Below are positions 1 through 8,255 of a DNA stretch of 35,459 bases, piece by piece. The notes beneath the pieces were generated by a model, which made no database searches, had not been told where the DNA came from, and was given only the letters and a program-made list of their open reading frames with translations. Position 1 is the first letter of the stretch, and every line of letters begins with the position of its first letter. The DNA comes from Deltaproteobacteria bacterium (GTDB lineage Bacteria; Myxococcota_A; Polyangia; DRWM01; JAAZOP01): positions 1 to 35,459 of the forward strand of contig JACRCZ010000152.1 of assembly GCA_016218765.1 (NCBI GenBank), read 5' to 3'. A program made the position numbers and the translations under genes.

Positions 1-749
1 CCGAAGCCGCCGCCGCCGCCGCCGCCGCCGGGGGCAGAGCCCGCGCGACCGCCCATCGGCAGCGCGGCGTCGGCGCCCTCCGCCGCGCCGGAGAATCCGC
101 CGGGACCGGCCGCGCCGCCCGCGGGGGGTGCGGCAGCGCCCGGCAGCCCGGACGCCACGATCGAGGAGCCCGCGGCGAGGGAGACCTCGCTCGTCACCAG
201 GATGCGCCCGGGCAGACCCGACGCGTCGGGCTCCACCGTGAGCGGGACGTCCGCCCCCAGCCGGAAGTCGTAGAACATCCACGTCCCGCTCATGTGCGGC
301 GGCGTGCTCGTCGAGGAGCCCCCGCCGTGGTCGAGCGGCAGGACGAGGACGGTGGAGCTGATCTGGTTGGCGGCGCCCTGGAAGGTGACGCGCACCTGCT
401 GGCCCTGGATTGGCGAGGGGAGCGCCTGGCCGTGTCCGGGCAGCCACTTGCCCAGGCGCAGCGCGACGCCGCAGCGCACGTTGTTGCACAGCCAGTCGGT
501 GACCTCGATGTCCCCGGGGCGCGGGTTGTTGCCCGAGGTCACGGCGAAGGAAGGCGGAGCGACCACGCCGGCGAAGTCGGTGCCCGAGAAGTGCAGCGCC
601 AGGTGCTGCAACCCCTCGAAGACGGGCGTGGGCTCGACCGCGGCCACCTGGGGCGCGACATACGTGTCCGTCGGGCCGCCGGAGTCGGCGCCGCACGAGC
701 AGCCGAGGGCGAGGACGACCAGGGTCGGGGCGAGGACGCTGCGAAACAT
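1..749 (-). CDS. Glycine-rich surface lipoprotein, 3' end beyond left edge
   Basis: Reading from an ATG at 749 gives 249 codons without a stop, so the C-terminus lies outside the window. The N-terminus (MFRSVLAPTLVVLALGCSCG) is a short lipoprotein signal with lipobox LALGC, so the protein is probably anchored in a membrane facing the periplasm or cell surface. The middle contains two cysteines in an LCNNVRCGV segment and a beta-rich sequence. The last visible part is Gly/Ala/Pro-rich and ends in a run of glycines encoded by a GCC repeat at the edge. This organisation is common in myxobacterial-type lipoproteins with IPT/TIG-like beta domains (PQVAAVEPTPVFEG resembles the start of such a domain), but I do not assign a function. 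No clear Shine-Dalgarno precedes the ATG. Confidence is high that it is coding, low on role. Confidence 0.75.
   Translation of the reverse strand, partial: MFRSVLAPTLVVLALGCSCGADSGGPTDTYVAPQVAAVEPTPVFEGLQHLALHFSGTDFAGVVAPPSFAVTSGNNPRPGDIEVTDWLCNNVRCGVALRLGKWLPGHGQALPSPIQGQQVRVTFQGAANQISSTVLVLPLDHGGGSSTSTPPHMSGTWMFYDFRLGADVPLTVEPDASGLPGRILVTSEVSLAAGSSIVASGLPGAAAPPAGGAAGPGGFSGAAEGADAALPMGGRAGSAPGGGGGGGGF
6..29. repeat. GCC trinucleotide run
   Basis: Eight consecutive GCC triplets. On the minus strand they encode the polyglycine stretch at the visible C-terminal end of the lipoprotein gene, so length variation would stay in frame. Confidence 0.8.
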
Positions 750-924
750 GTGCGGCACCTTAGCACGCCCCCACCCTTGACGCACTCCCCGCTCTACCCT
801 ACGCTCCGAATCGGCTGCCGGTCCGGCGCGCGTTCCTGGCCTTGCAGGACGCCGCGCGCGGTGCGGCGCGTTCGTCGATGGGAAAGGCCGCGGCCCGCAC
901 GGCGCGCGGCGGAGGGGAGAGCCG

Positions 925-1332
925 ATGAAGAACGGCGACAACCGTCGCACCCACCCGCGCAAGCCGATCGAGCTGAAGGTCGAGTACAAGCGGCTCAATA
1001 CCTTCTTCGCCGACTACACGCGCAACATCTCCAAGGGCGGCACGTTCATCAAGACCCGCAATCCGCTCGATATCGGCACCGCCTTCATCTTCCACCTCCA
1101 CGTCCCCACCCTCGAGGTGCCGCTCGAGCTGTCCGGCCGGGTGAAATGGATCATCGCCGACGGCGAGGAGAAGGCGGGCGAGGAGCCCGGAATGGGCATC
1201 GAGTTCGTCTACGACGACGACGAGGCGCGCTCGCACGTGGCGCAGATGGTCGAGGACCTCCTGCGCGAGGCGCTGGGTCCCCACGTCGCCACGCAGTTCC
1301 AGTCCACCCGCGGCGGCAAGCAGCAGGAGTAG
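925..1332 (+). CDS. PilZ domain protein (c-di-GMP receptor type)
   Basis: A 135-residue protein that is essentially one PilZ domain. The two c-di-GMP signatures are visible: an RxxxR motif at residues 8-12 (RTHPR) and an N-x-S-x-G-G motif at 34-39 (NISKGG). The remainder follows the PilZ barrel pattern (LSGRVKWI, GMGIEF) and ends in a charged helix. It resembles the short PilZ subfamily expanded in myxobacteria (TIGR02266-type). Such proteins bind cyclic di-GMP in the cytoplasm and pass the signal to motility, exopolysaccharide or secretion partners; no partner is adjacent here. The ATG follows a GAGGGGAG ribosome site at good spacing. It is monocistronic and convergent with the next gene. 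Confidence 0.92.
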   Translation: MKNGDNRRTHPRKPIELKVEYKRLNTFFADYTRNISKGGTFIKTRNPLDIGTAFIFHLHVPTLEVPLELSGRVKWIIADGEEKAGEEPGMGIEFVYDDDEARSHVAQMVEDLLREALGPHVATQFQSTRGGKQQE

Positions 1333-1390
1333 AGCGGCAGAGCGGTGCTGCGTTCGCGCGGCAGCCCGCGGAGCGGGCTTCGTGGTGCAG

Positions 1391-1410
1391 CCCGGGGCTT
1401 CAGCCCCGGG
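1391..1410. repeat. 20-bp palindrome, REP-like, between convergent genes
   Basis: Two perfect 9-base arms (CCCGGGGCT / AGCCCCGGG) around TC. It lies between the stops of the convergent PilZ and lipoprotein genes, so it could act as a bidirectional transcription stop, although no T-tract follows. It shares geometry and the GGCTTCAGCC core with a second palindrome at 16732-16751 (there read as GGCTGAAGCC), which suggests a dispersed family. Confidence 0.75.
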
Positions 1411-1422
1411 AACACGTCGAGG

Positions 1423-2562
1423 CTACTTCTCCGCGGCGGCGATCGCGTCGTCGAGCGCGGAGGCGGCGGCGGCGAAGGCGGCGTAGGACTTGAGAAACTC
1501 CTTGAGGGGCGGCTCGAGATCGATGGTCTGCTTGACGCAGACGTCGGCGAGCACGGCGTAGGAGGAGTAGGCCTCGCCTCCGACCCGCACGCCGTCGCTC
1601 GACCACCACGTCACCATCTCCTCGAGCAGCTCCGGCTTCGCCGGATCGGCCAGCTCGAGCAGCGGGTAGCACTGTGCGGAGACGCGCTTGCCCCACTCCA
1701 GGATGTTGGTCGGCTGGCCGTACTCGCCGGTGCACAGCTCGGTCAGCTTGTCCCGCAAGAGCTTGACGCCCATGAGGTACCCGCGGCCTTCCTCGACCGC
1801 CTTGGTGTCGTGCACCAGGAGCGAGCCGACGTCCACGTCGTACGACTTGAGGATGCAGACCATGAAGTCGAGGTAGCGGTAGGCGTTCTTCCGCTCGGGA
1901 TCCCCGGCCCCGATGCGTGCCAGGCACTCATCGACGGTGTTGTCCTTGGTGCAGGGGGGCGGTTGATCGGCGGCGGGCGGGGCGGCGGGCTGACCCGCGG
2001 GCGGGGCCGGCGGCGCCTCCGACGGTGCACAGAGCATCTGGCACTTCTGCAGCAGCGCCCAGCCCTGGTCGCCGGCGGTCTTGAGGAGCGGCGCGTAGGT
2101 GCCGTTGAACTCGATCCGCGTATCGTCGACCTGCTTGTAGTCCAGGAACGCCTGGTGGACGACGCCCCATGCGGTGATCATCGCGTCCGCGGCGTCGGAG
2201 TAGGCGTCGCGGGCCGAGCCGATCTCGGTGGTCGGCGCCACCATGAGCCGGACCTTCTCGATGGTCTGCTCCAGGTTCGCCGCGCAGCCCTCGGACTTCT
2301 CCGTGATGAAGCCCTCGGGATCGGAATCGAAGCGGACCTTGATCTTCTCGATGAACTCCTTCGCCTGGCTGGGCAGGTTCTCGCTGCCGTAGAGACAGCC
2401 GAAGAAGCCCTGGCGCACGCCCTCCTGGTGGACCTGGGCGAACTCGGTGTGGAACTTCTTGATCGGGCCCTTCGGATCGGACTTCTTGCAGGACCACGAC
2501 CACCACCCGACCAGCGACACGATCGCGACCAGAGCGAGCCACCGCACAGTACGTCCCGTCAT
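1423..2562 (-). CDS. Unknown lipoprotein, 379 aa
   Basis: The ATG at 2562 is chosen because GGAGGA lies about 7 bases upstream; an in-frame ATG at 2595 lacks such a site. The N-terminus has basic residues, a hydrophobic core and a lipobox-like WSWSC followed by KKSDP, so it is probably a lipoprotein. The mature part is mostly alpha-helical by composition, with scattered cysteines (GCLYG, EGCAAN, KCQMLC, MVCIL, AQCYPL, DVCVK) that could form disulfides outside the cytoplasm. A Pro/Ala linker around residues 190-215 separates two helical halves. The C-terminus is alanine-rich. I recognise no catalytic motif or named family. It ends toward the PilZ gene and begins about 110 bases downstream of the sulfur operon on the same strand. 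Confidence 0.82.
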   Translation of the reverse strand: MTGRTVRWLALVAIVSLVGWWSWSCKKSDPKGPIKKFHTEFAQVHQEGVRQGFFGCLYGSENLPSQAKEFIEKIKVRFDSDPEGFITEKSEGCAANLEQTIEKVRLMVAPTTEIGSARDAYSDAADAMITAWGVVHQAFLDYKQVDDTRIEFNGTYAPLLKTAGDQGWALLQKCQMLCAPSEAPPAPPAGQPAAPPAADQPPPCTKDNTVDECLARIGAGDPERKNAYRYLDFMVCILKSYDVDVGSLLVHDTKAVEEGRGYLMGVKLLRDKLTELCTGEYGQPTNILEWGKRVSAQCYPLLELADPAKPELLEEMVTWWSSDGVRVGGEAYSSYAVLADVCVKQTIDLEPPLKEFLKSYAAFAAAASALDDAIAAAEK

Positions 2563-2670
2563 CGGTCGTCCTCCTCGGGCCGCCGCCGCCCCCATGCGGA
2601 GCGGACCCGTCTTCCGGAACGACCCGAATCTACCGCGGGCCGCGGCGCCCGCGCAACCCGGTCACCCGCG

Positions 2671-3849
2671 TCAGCAGCCGCCGCCCTTCTTCGCGCCCCG
2701 CGGCCGCGCCTTCGTCGGAGCGGCGGGCGGCGGGGGCGGGGCGGCGGAGGCGCCGGTGAACTTCGCGTGCAGCGCGGACAGCAGCCGGAAGCGCGCCAGG
2801 GCCTCCGGCGTGACGGGCGAAGGCGCGACGGGCGCCGCCAGGATCGCGCTCTCGAACGCGGCGAACCCGCCGGCCAGGACCAGCACGGAGCCGCCGAAGC
2901 GCGCGGCCGGCGCGGGCAGCGACCGCAGGTCGGTCGCCCCGTAGAGCACGAGGCGTCGCGTGGGCGGCAGGTCGGCGAGGAACGCCCCTCCGGGGTCGTC
3001 GGCCGGCAGGCACATCGCGCCCGGAATCCGCTTCGCGGCGCACGCGGCCGGGTCGCGGACGTCGACCACCCGCACGGAGTCGGGACTCTCGATCAGCGTC
3101 CGGGCGAGCGTCAGGGAATCGATCGGAACGGCCTCCGGGGCCGGGGCGGACGCGGGCGCCGGGGGCTCGCGGGCGAGCGTCGCGATGCCGCCGAGCGAAG
3201 CCAGGGCGATGCCGATGAAGACCCAGTTGCGGGGCAGCGCGGAGAGGAGCGGGCCGCCGCCGTGCCGGCGCGCGACGAGGCGCTCCAGCGCCTCGCCGCC
3301 GAGGAACATGCCGGCGGCCATCGCGGCGACGCCGGCGGCGAGCAGCGCCTGCGGCACGCCCAGCAGGTCGGGCAACCGCACCACGCCCATCGCGCCGGAC
3401 AACTCGAACTCGGCCACCCACGGGTGGAAGACGCCGTAGAGCAGCGAGCCCGCCATGACGCCGCCGACGGTCATGACGCCGTCGAGGTTGCCCGAGCCGG
3501 CGGCGACGACCGCGGTGCCGGGGCAGTAGCCGGAGACGATGAAGCCCACGCCCAGCAGGAGGCCGCCGGCGAGCTGCGGCCAGAGGAAGGTCTCCGGAAC
3601 CGTCAGCAGCGAGAAGTCGAGAACACCGGCACCGGCGAGGATCGTCGTGCCCAGCAGCGCGGTGACGATGGCGCCGAACATCACCTTCAACACCCGCGTG
3701 TCGGCGAAGTAGAACTGCGCCGCGAGCACCGGTGCGCGCCCGAAGCCGGCGCGCTCGAGCACGAATCCGAACGCGAACCCGATCAGCGTCCCCGCCACCA
3801 GGCTCGCCTCGTAGCCGAACGCACCCAGGGAGTAGAGAGGGAAGATCAT
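2671..3849 (-). CDS. YeeE/YedE-family membrane protein fused to a degenerate rhodanese domain
   Basis: A 392-residue protein. Residues 1-225 form about five to six hydrophobic helices with the YeeE/YedE signature SGYCPGTAVVAAGSG (Cys109), a family that moves thiosulfate or other sulfur species across the inner membrane. Residues 242-340 have rhodanese-like secondary structure (RVVDVRDPAAC, RIPGAMCLPADD), but the catalytic-loop position reads VLYGATD, so the expected Cys is Gly304. A Pro/Ala/Lys tail ends in KKGGGC, placing a lone Cys at the extreme C-terminus (Cys392). The ATG at 3849 overlaps the upstream stop as ATGA and lies 8 bases from GGAGG; an ATG at 3855 is too close to that site. As last gene of the reductase operon it probably supplies or handles sulfane sulfur. 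Sulfur transport is family knowledge; the role of the tail is inference. Confidence 0.87.
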   Translation of the reverse strand: MIFPLYSLGAFGYEASLVAGTLIGFAFGFVLERAGFGRAPVLAAQFYFADTRVLKVMFGAIVTALLGTTILAGAGVLDFSLLTVPETFLWPQLAGGLLLGVGFIVSGYCPGTAVVAAGSGNLDGVMTVGGVMAGSLLYGVFHPWVAEFELSGAMGVVRLPDLLGVPQALLAAGVAAMAAGMFLGGEALERLVARRHGGGPLLSALPRNWVFIGIALASLGGIATLAREPPAPASAPAPEAVPIDSLTLARTLIESPDSVRVVDVRDPAACAAKRIPGAMCLPADDPGGAFLADLPPTRRLVLYGATDLRSLPAPAARFGGSVLVLAGGFAAFESAILAAPVAPSPVTPEALARFRLLSALHAKFTGASAAPPPPPAAPTKARPRGAKKGGGC

Positions 3850-4361
3850 CGCCATTGCCTCCGGACCAGCGGCGCGGCGAGGTACCCGCCGGCGAAGACC
3901 ATCATCATGAAGACCCAGGAGCCGAGGGAGAGCAGCGAGCCGCCGGTCAGTGCCTGGCCGGACGTGCAGCCGCGGGCGAGACGCGCGGCGACGCCCATCA
4001 GGATCCCGCCGGCCAGCGCGAGACCCAGCCGCCCCCAGGCCGGCACCGGGCGCGGACCCATGAGAATCCCGCGCCGCAGCCGGCCGGCGGAGTAGGCGCC
4101 GACGACGCCGCCCAGGAACACGCCCAGGACCTCGAAGACGAGCCAGTCGTCCAGCACGTTCTTGCCGGGCCCGACGTACTTCGCGAAGTAGGGGTCGTGC
4201 CCGACCGCGTCGGGCGCGACGACGTAGGCCGCGCCGATGGCAGCCCGGTTCGCCGCCCCGGACGCGCCCAGGCCGTTGCCCATGACGAGGAACGAGGCGA
4301 GCAGGACGAGGCCCAGCGCCACGCCCGCCAGGTACGGGTTCCACAGTTTCTGGTGTGGCAT
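3846..4361 (-). CDS. YeeE/YedE-family sulfur transport protein (first half)
   Basis: A 171-residue integral membrane protein with about four hydrophobic helices and the family signature RGCTSGQALTGG (Cys132). YeeE/YedE proteins often occur either as one long chain or as two adjacent half-genes; this gene and the next form such a split pair, the two key cysteines being one per half. Likely job: uptake or exchange of thiosulfate, polysulfide or a related anion at the inner membrane. The start at 4361 is chosen because GGGAG lies 9 bases upstream; an upstream in-frame ATG at 4385 has no ribosome site. Its stop overlaps the next start (ATGA), indicating coupled translation within the sulfur operon. 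Confidence 0.87.
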   Translation of the reverse strand: MPHQKLWNPYLAGVALGLVLLASFLVMGNGLGASGAANRAAIGAAYVVAPDAVGHDPYFAKYVGPGKNVLDDWLVFEVLGVFLGGVVGAYSAGRLRRGILMGPRPVPAWGRLGLALAGGILMGVAARLARGCTSGQALTGGSLLSLGSWVFMMMVFAGGYLAAPLVRRQWR

Positions 4362-4415
4362 CGATCTGTACTCCCTACACGACACCGTCGGGTGCCGTGT
4401 CTTCCCCCGAGGCTT

Positions 4416-5378
4416 TCATGGGAACTCCCGGAACGACGAGGCCTGCCCGGCGGCGAGCAGGATCCAGCGCAGGGCGAAGCCGCCGGCGAGGATCAGCGCG
4501 GGCGCGAGCGCGGCCAGCGGCAGGCGGCGGCGGCGCCCGAGCAGTTCCATGGCCAGCGGCACGAGAAGCCCGGCAAAGACGACGAGCGACCAGAAGGCGC
4601 TGGTCCACGGCCCGCCCAGGAGGTGGTAGAGCGCGTGCTGCGCCGACCGGTCGCCCGCCGCGAAGCCCAGGAGCATCGCGCCCAGCAGCAGCAGCTCGAG
4701 GACGATCGCGCCGACGTCCCAGCGCACGACGAAGCCGTGCTCGCGCTCGTCCAGCCGGAAAAAGAGCAGAAACGCGGCCCCCGTCGACAGGCCGGAGGCG
4801 AGGAACAGCGGGCCGAGCACCGCGGTGTTCCATTGCGGGCGGGCGGCGAGGGTGCCGAGCAGGAGGCCGGTGTAGAGGCCGAGGCCGACGCCGGCGACGA
4901 CGGAGGCCTTGAGCACGGCGCGACGCGCGCCGTCGGCCCAGCGCAGCAGCGGGCGCAGGAACGGGGCAAGCGCCCGGCGTGCGAGCAGGGTCTCGCGCTG
5001 CGCGGGGTCGAGGGAGCCGAGGCCGTGGAGGAAGCCGACGGGATAGACGAGGAGGAGAATCCACGAGCCCCAGGACATCGGCGAGGTCCAGCGGAAGGCG
5101 AGGTAGAAGCGGTAGACGTGGAGCTTGTGGGCGAGGTCGAGGAACAGGGCGAGCATGCCCAGGGACAGCAGGCCCAGCGCGGCGAAGGGCATGGCGCGCA
5201 GCGCGCGGCTGCGGGGGCGGTCGGGGTGGAGCAGCTCGTAGAGCGCGCCGAGGATCAGCAGTCCGGCGACGAGGCCGCCGAGGAAGAGGTACACGGGGAT
5301 CTCCCAGCCCCACGCGGAAAGGACGGGGTCGATCGCGGCGTTGTGCCGCGTGGTGACGACTTCGAGGTTGCCGGTCAT
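4416..5378 (-). CDS. NrfD/PsrC-type membrane quinol subunit
   Basis: A 320-residue polytopic membrane protein with eight to nine hydrophobic segments, matching the NrfD/PsrC/PhsC group. The start region (AAIDPVLSAWGWEIPVYLFLGG) is typical of the family, as is the helix containing LDLAHKLHVYRFY. Family members exchange electrons with the membrane quinone pool and contact the iron-sulfur subunit. The ATG at 5378 lies 8 bases behind AAGGAGG; this ribosome site sits just after the stop of the ferredoxin gene. It is the third structural subunit of a molybdopterin reductase complex encoded immediately upstream. Haem-binding histidines are not evident, as expected for the haem-free PsrC type. Confidence 0.9.
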   Translation of the reverse strand: MTGNLEVVTTRHNAAIDPVLSAWGWEIPVYLFLGGLVAGLLILGALYELLHPDRPRSRALRAMPFAALGLLSLGMLALFLDLAHKLHVYRFYLAFRWTSPMSWGSWILLLVYPVGFLHGLGSLDPAQRETLLARRALAPFLRPLLRWADGARRAVLKASVVAGVGLGLYTGLLLGTLAARPQWNTAVLGPLFLASGLSTGAAFLLFFRLDEREHGFVVRWDVGAIVLELLLLGAMLLGFAAGDRSAQHALYHLLGGPWTSAFWSLVVFAGLLVPLAMELLGRRRRLPLAALAPALILAGGFALRWILLAAGQASSFREFP

Positions 5379-5392
5379 CGCCGTCGCCTCCT

Positions 5393-5935
5393 TCATTCCA
5401 GGAAGTAGACGTTGGGTCCGCAGCCGGTCTCCGGGTGCAGGACCTTGTAGCGGCGCTCGCGCAGCCTGCGCGAGACGTCGGAATCGGGATCGGCGAGGTC
5501 GCCGAACTCGAGGCAGAACGTCGGGCAGACGGAGACGCAGGCGGGCTTCTCGCCGCGCCGGGCGCGGTGGAGGCAGAAGGTGCACTTGTCGACCCAGCCC
5601 TGGGGGTGGACGTAGCGCGCGTCGTAGGGACAGGCGGCGATGCAGGCCTTGCAGCCGGTGCACTTGTCGTGGGTCACCAGCACGGCGCCGCCGCCGGCGA
5701 CGTGGCTGGCGCCGGTGGGGCAGGCATCGACGCAGGGCGGCTCGGAGCAGTGGTTGCAGCGCTCGGAGCGGTTCTGCGCGTGCAGGTCCGGGAACTCCCC
5801 GCGGGTCTCCTCGACCAGCCAGTCGCGGCAGAAGCCGTCCGGGACGGCGTTCTCGGCCTTGCAGGCGAGCACGCAGGCCTTGCAGGCGACGCAGAGCCTG
5901 GTGTCGACGGTCATGGCCCAGCGCGGCCCGCTCAC
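5393..5935 (-). CDS. Four-cluster ferredoxin subunit of molybdopterin reductase (PsrB/PhsB type)
   Basis: A 180-residue protein with sixteen cysteines in four groups: 15/18/21/25, 60/63/68/72, 92/95/98/102 and 118/121/133/137 (for example CVACKACVLAC and CTGCKACIAAC). This is the arrangement for four [4Fe-4S] clusters in the electron-transfer subunits PsrB, PhsB, TtrB and DmsB. It would carry electrons between the NrfD-type membrane subunit and the molybdopterin catalytic subunit. I take GTG at 5935 as start: it overlaps the upstream stop as GTGA and has GGAAAGG 8 bases upstream, while the internal ATG at 5914 has no ribosome site. No signal peptide is present, consistent with piggy-back export by the Tat-targeted partner. 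Confidence 0.92.
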   Translation of the reverse strand: MSGPRWAMTVDTRLCVACKACVLACKAENAVPDGFCRDWLVEETRGEFPDLHAQNRSERCNHCSEPPCVDACPTGASHVAGGGAVLVTHDKCTGCKACIAACPYDARYVHPQGWVDKCTFCLHRARRGEKPACVSVCPTFCLEFGDLADPDSDVSRRLRERRYKVLHPETGCGPNVYFLE

Positions 5936-8142
5936 GGCTGTCGCCTTTCCACGCGGACGAAGTTGACGTTCATCCCGGTGCCTCCCATGAGCGGATCGAT
6001 CTTCGTGCGCGTCACCAGGCGCGTGTCGTTGGCGCCGCGACCGCGCGCGAAGCGCAGGCCCGGCGCGTCGTGCCCGTAGCCGTGGACCATGTACGCGCAG
6101 TCGGAGCGGATGCGCTGCGTCGCGCGCAGCGCCAGCGGCTCGGAGCGCACCTCGTCCTGGTTGACGACGACGACCTGCTCGCCGTCGGCGAGCCCGAGCT
6201 CGTCGGCCGCGCGGCGGTTGAGCCACAGCTCGTTGGTCGATGCCACCTCGGAGAGGAAGCGGTTGTTCGTGGTGCGGCCGAAGGTGTGGACCGGCGAGCG
6301 TCCGAAGAGCAGGCGGAACATGCCGGGCGGGGGCTCCTCCGGCGGCGTGAAGTTCGGCAGCGGATCGAAGCCGGCGTCGGCCAGCGGCTGGGAGTAGAGC
6401 TCGATCTTCCCCGACGGGGTGTCGAAGACGGGCTCGACGCCGTCCTCGATCGTGACCGCGGCCGGCGCGCCGACGACGACGCCGTCGCGCCGCATCGCGT
6501 CGCAGTCCAGGCCCGCGGCGTGGGCGCGCTGCATCGCGTACTCGACGCTGTCCTTCCACGGGAAGTAGTCGGCCAGGCCGATGCGGTGGGCGAGCTCGCG
6601 GGCGATCCACCAGCCGGGCTTGCTGTCGTACATCGGCTCCACCACGGGCTGGCGCACCGCCGCGAAGGGGACGCGCCACGGCGGCGCGTCGAGCTCGTCG
6701 CAGCGCTCGAGGTACGTGGCCTCGGGAAGCACGACGTCGGCCCAGCCGGTGATCTCGGCGGGCAGGACGTCGATCGCCACGATGAGGTCGAGCGCCTGGA
6801 TCGCCTTCCGGGTCTTCTCGGGCTCGGGCAGCGCGAGCAGGAGGTTGGTGCCGTAGACCAGCCACCCCTTGATGTCGTAGTCGGCGGTGCCGGGGATCGA
6901 GGCGTCGCAGACGCCCGACGCGATCGTCTCGTCGGCGAAGGGGTAGACGCGGCCCTTGGCCGCGTCGGCCGGCGGCTTCGGCTCCGTGCCGTAGTGCGTG
7001 TACGGGTACTTCGGGAGGGGAAGCTGGGCGGGGAGGAAGAAGCCGCCGCGGCGGCCCCAGGAGCCGAGCAGGGCGTTGAGGATGGCGATCGCCCGGGTGC
7101 GCTGGGTGTCGTCGCCGTACCAGGTGACGTGGCGGCCGGGATGGACCAGCGAGGCGGGACGGGCGCCGGCGAGGAAGCGGGCCGTCGCGACGATCTTCTC
7201 CGGCGGGATCGTCGTGGCGGTGTAGGCCCACTCGGGCGTCTTGTCCGCGACGTGCTCGCGGAGCTTGTCCAGGCCGACGGCGTACTTGTCGACGTAGTCG
7301 CGGTCGTAGAGCCCCTCGGCGAGAAGGACGTGGATCCAGGCGAGGAGCAGGGCGAGGTCGGTTCCCGGCTTGATCGGGAGCCAGTGGTCGGCCTTGCCGG
7401 CGGCGACGGAGAAGCGGGGGTCGACGACGACGAGGCCCGCGCCGCGGGAGAGGGCCAGGGCGAAGTCCTGCACCTGGGTGTTGTGCATGTTCTCGCCCAG
7501 GTGCGAGCCGAGGAGCGTGATGCAGCGGGCGTTCTCCATGTCCGTGTTCTCGGGGGAGCCGACGCCCTGGCCGAAGGTGAGGCGGAAGCCCGCCTCGCGC
7601 GGCCCGCGGCACTGCGCGTACGACGGCGCCGCGACGTTGGCCGAGCCGTAGGCGCGCAGCAGGTGCTTGAACCAGGACCCGCCGTAGCCGTGCGTGTACA
7701 GCGCCAGCGACTCGGGGCCGTACTTCTCGCGCAGCCCCTTGAGGCCGTCGGCCACGCGGTCCAGCGCCTCGGACCACTCGACCTCGCGGAACGACTGTCC
7801 GCCGCGGCCGTTCGCCCGGACGAGCGGCTTCTTCAAGCGGTCGGGGTCGTACAGCAGCCCGGTCCCCCCCGTCCCGCGCGGACAGAGGCGCCCGCGGGAG
7901 AGCGGGTGTTTGGGATTGCCGACGATCTTGGTGACCCGCCCGTCCTTGACGTGGCACAGGATCCCGCACTTCCAGAAGCACAGCTCGCAGAACGACGGCA
8001 CGACCTTGTCGCCGTCGGTCCCGGGGTCGGGCACGGGATCGCCGTCCGCGCCCCACCAGCGCGAGGCGAGGCCCGAGCCCGCCGCGGCGGCGCCCGCGCC
8101 CGCTCCGGCAATGCGGATGAACTCCCTTCTCGTGTAACCCAT
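5932..8142 (-). CDS. Tat-exported molybdopterin oxidoreductase, PsrA/PhsA-like catalytic subunit
   Basis: A 736-residue member of the DMSO-reductase superfamily. Residues 1-25 are a Tat signal (TRREFIRIAGAG), so the enzyme acts outside the inner membrane. A [4Fe-4S] site follows: Cys52, Cys55, Cys59 and Cys87 (CELCFWKC ... LCPRG). Cys178, in SYAQCRGPREAGF, falls where Psr/Phs enzymes place the molybdenum ligand. The C-terminal domain has the bis-MGD cofactor-binding pattern (NRRAADELGLADGEQV). With the ferredoxin and NrfD genes it makes a complete three-subunit complex. Operon partners (YeeE/YedE, rhodanese-like) favour polysulfide, thiosulfate or tetrathionate reduction, or the reverse oxidation. 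The exact substrate cannot be read from sequence. ATG at 8142 follows GGGAGGG at 6 bases. Confidence 0.9.
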   Translation of the reverse strand: MGYTRREFIRIAGAGAGAAAAGSGLASRWWGADGDPVPDPGTDGDKVVPSFCELCFWKCGILCHVKDGRVTKIVGNPKHPLSRGRLCPRGTGGTGLLYDPDRLKKPLVRANGRGGQSFREVEWSEALDRVADGLKGLREKYGPESLALYTHGYGGSWFKHLLRAYGSANVAAPSYAQCRGPREAGFRLTFGQGVGSPENTDMENARCITLLGSHLGENMHNTQVQDFALALSRGAGLVVVDPRFSVAAGKADHWLPIKPGTDLALLLAWIHVLLAEGLYDRDYVDKYAVGLDKLREHVADKTPEWAYTATTIPPEKIVATARFLAGARPASLVHPGRHVTWYGDDTQRTRAIAILNALLGSWGRRGGFFLPAQLPLPKYPYTHYGTEPKPPADAAKGRVYPFADETIASGVCDASIPGTADYDIKGWLVYGTNLLLALPEPEKTRKAIQALDLIVAIDVLPAEITGWADVVLPEATYLERCDELDAPPWRVPFAAVRQPVVEPMYDSKPGWWIARELAHRIGLADYFPWKDSVEYAMQRAHAAGLDCDAMRRDGVVVGAPAAVTIEDGVEPVFDTPSGKIELYSQPLADAGFDPLPNFTPPEEPPPGMFRLLFGRSPVHTFGRTTNNRFLSEVASTNELWLNRRAADELGLADGEQVVVVNQDEVRSEPLALRATQRIRSDCAYMVHGYGHDAPGLRFARGRGANDTRLVTRTKIDPLMGGTGMNVNFVRVERRQP

Positions 8143-8151
8143 CTCGACCCT

Positions 8152-8210
8152 CCCCCCCCGTTTTCCCCTTCCCCCTGCGCCCGCCCCCTTCCCCCTGCGC
8201 CCGCCCCCGT
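8152..8210 (-). promoter_or_regulatory. G-rich leader upstream of the reductase gene
   Basis: On the transcribed sense (minus) strand this leader is a succession of G-runs of three to eight bases separated by short linkers (GGGGGCGGGCGCAGGGGG repeated), ending 10 bases before the ATG and including the ribosome site. It has clear potential for G-quadruplex formation in mRNA or DNA. A regulatory role is inference. Confidence 0.45.
8169..8208. repeat. 20-bp tandem repeat, two copies
   Basis: The unit TTCCCCCTGCGCCCGCCCCC occurs twice head to tail (8169-8188 and 8189-8208) in the spacer between the arsR-like and reductase genes. The rest of this 191-base spacer is also pyrimidine-rich on the plus strand and contains a doubled TCCGCGCCCTCCCC motif. 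Confidence 0.85.
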
Positions 8211-8255
8211 CCCCCCGGCCCTCCCCCTCTCTGCGTTCGTCTCAGCGCCCTCAGC

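Noticed and set aside
2635..2652. Hairpin GCGGGC-CGCGGC-GCCCGC downstream of the sulfur operon as terminator
   Set aside because: Short stem in very GC-rich DNA with no following T-run on the transcribed strand; not distinguishable from chance.
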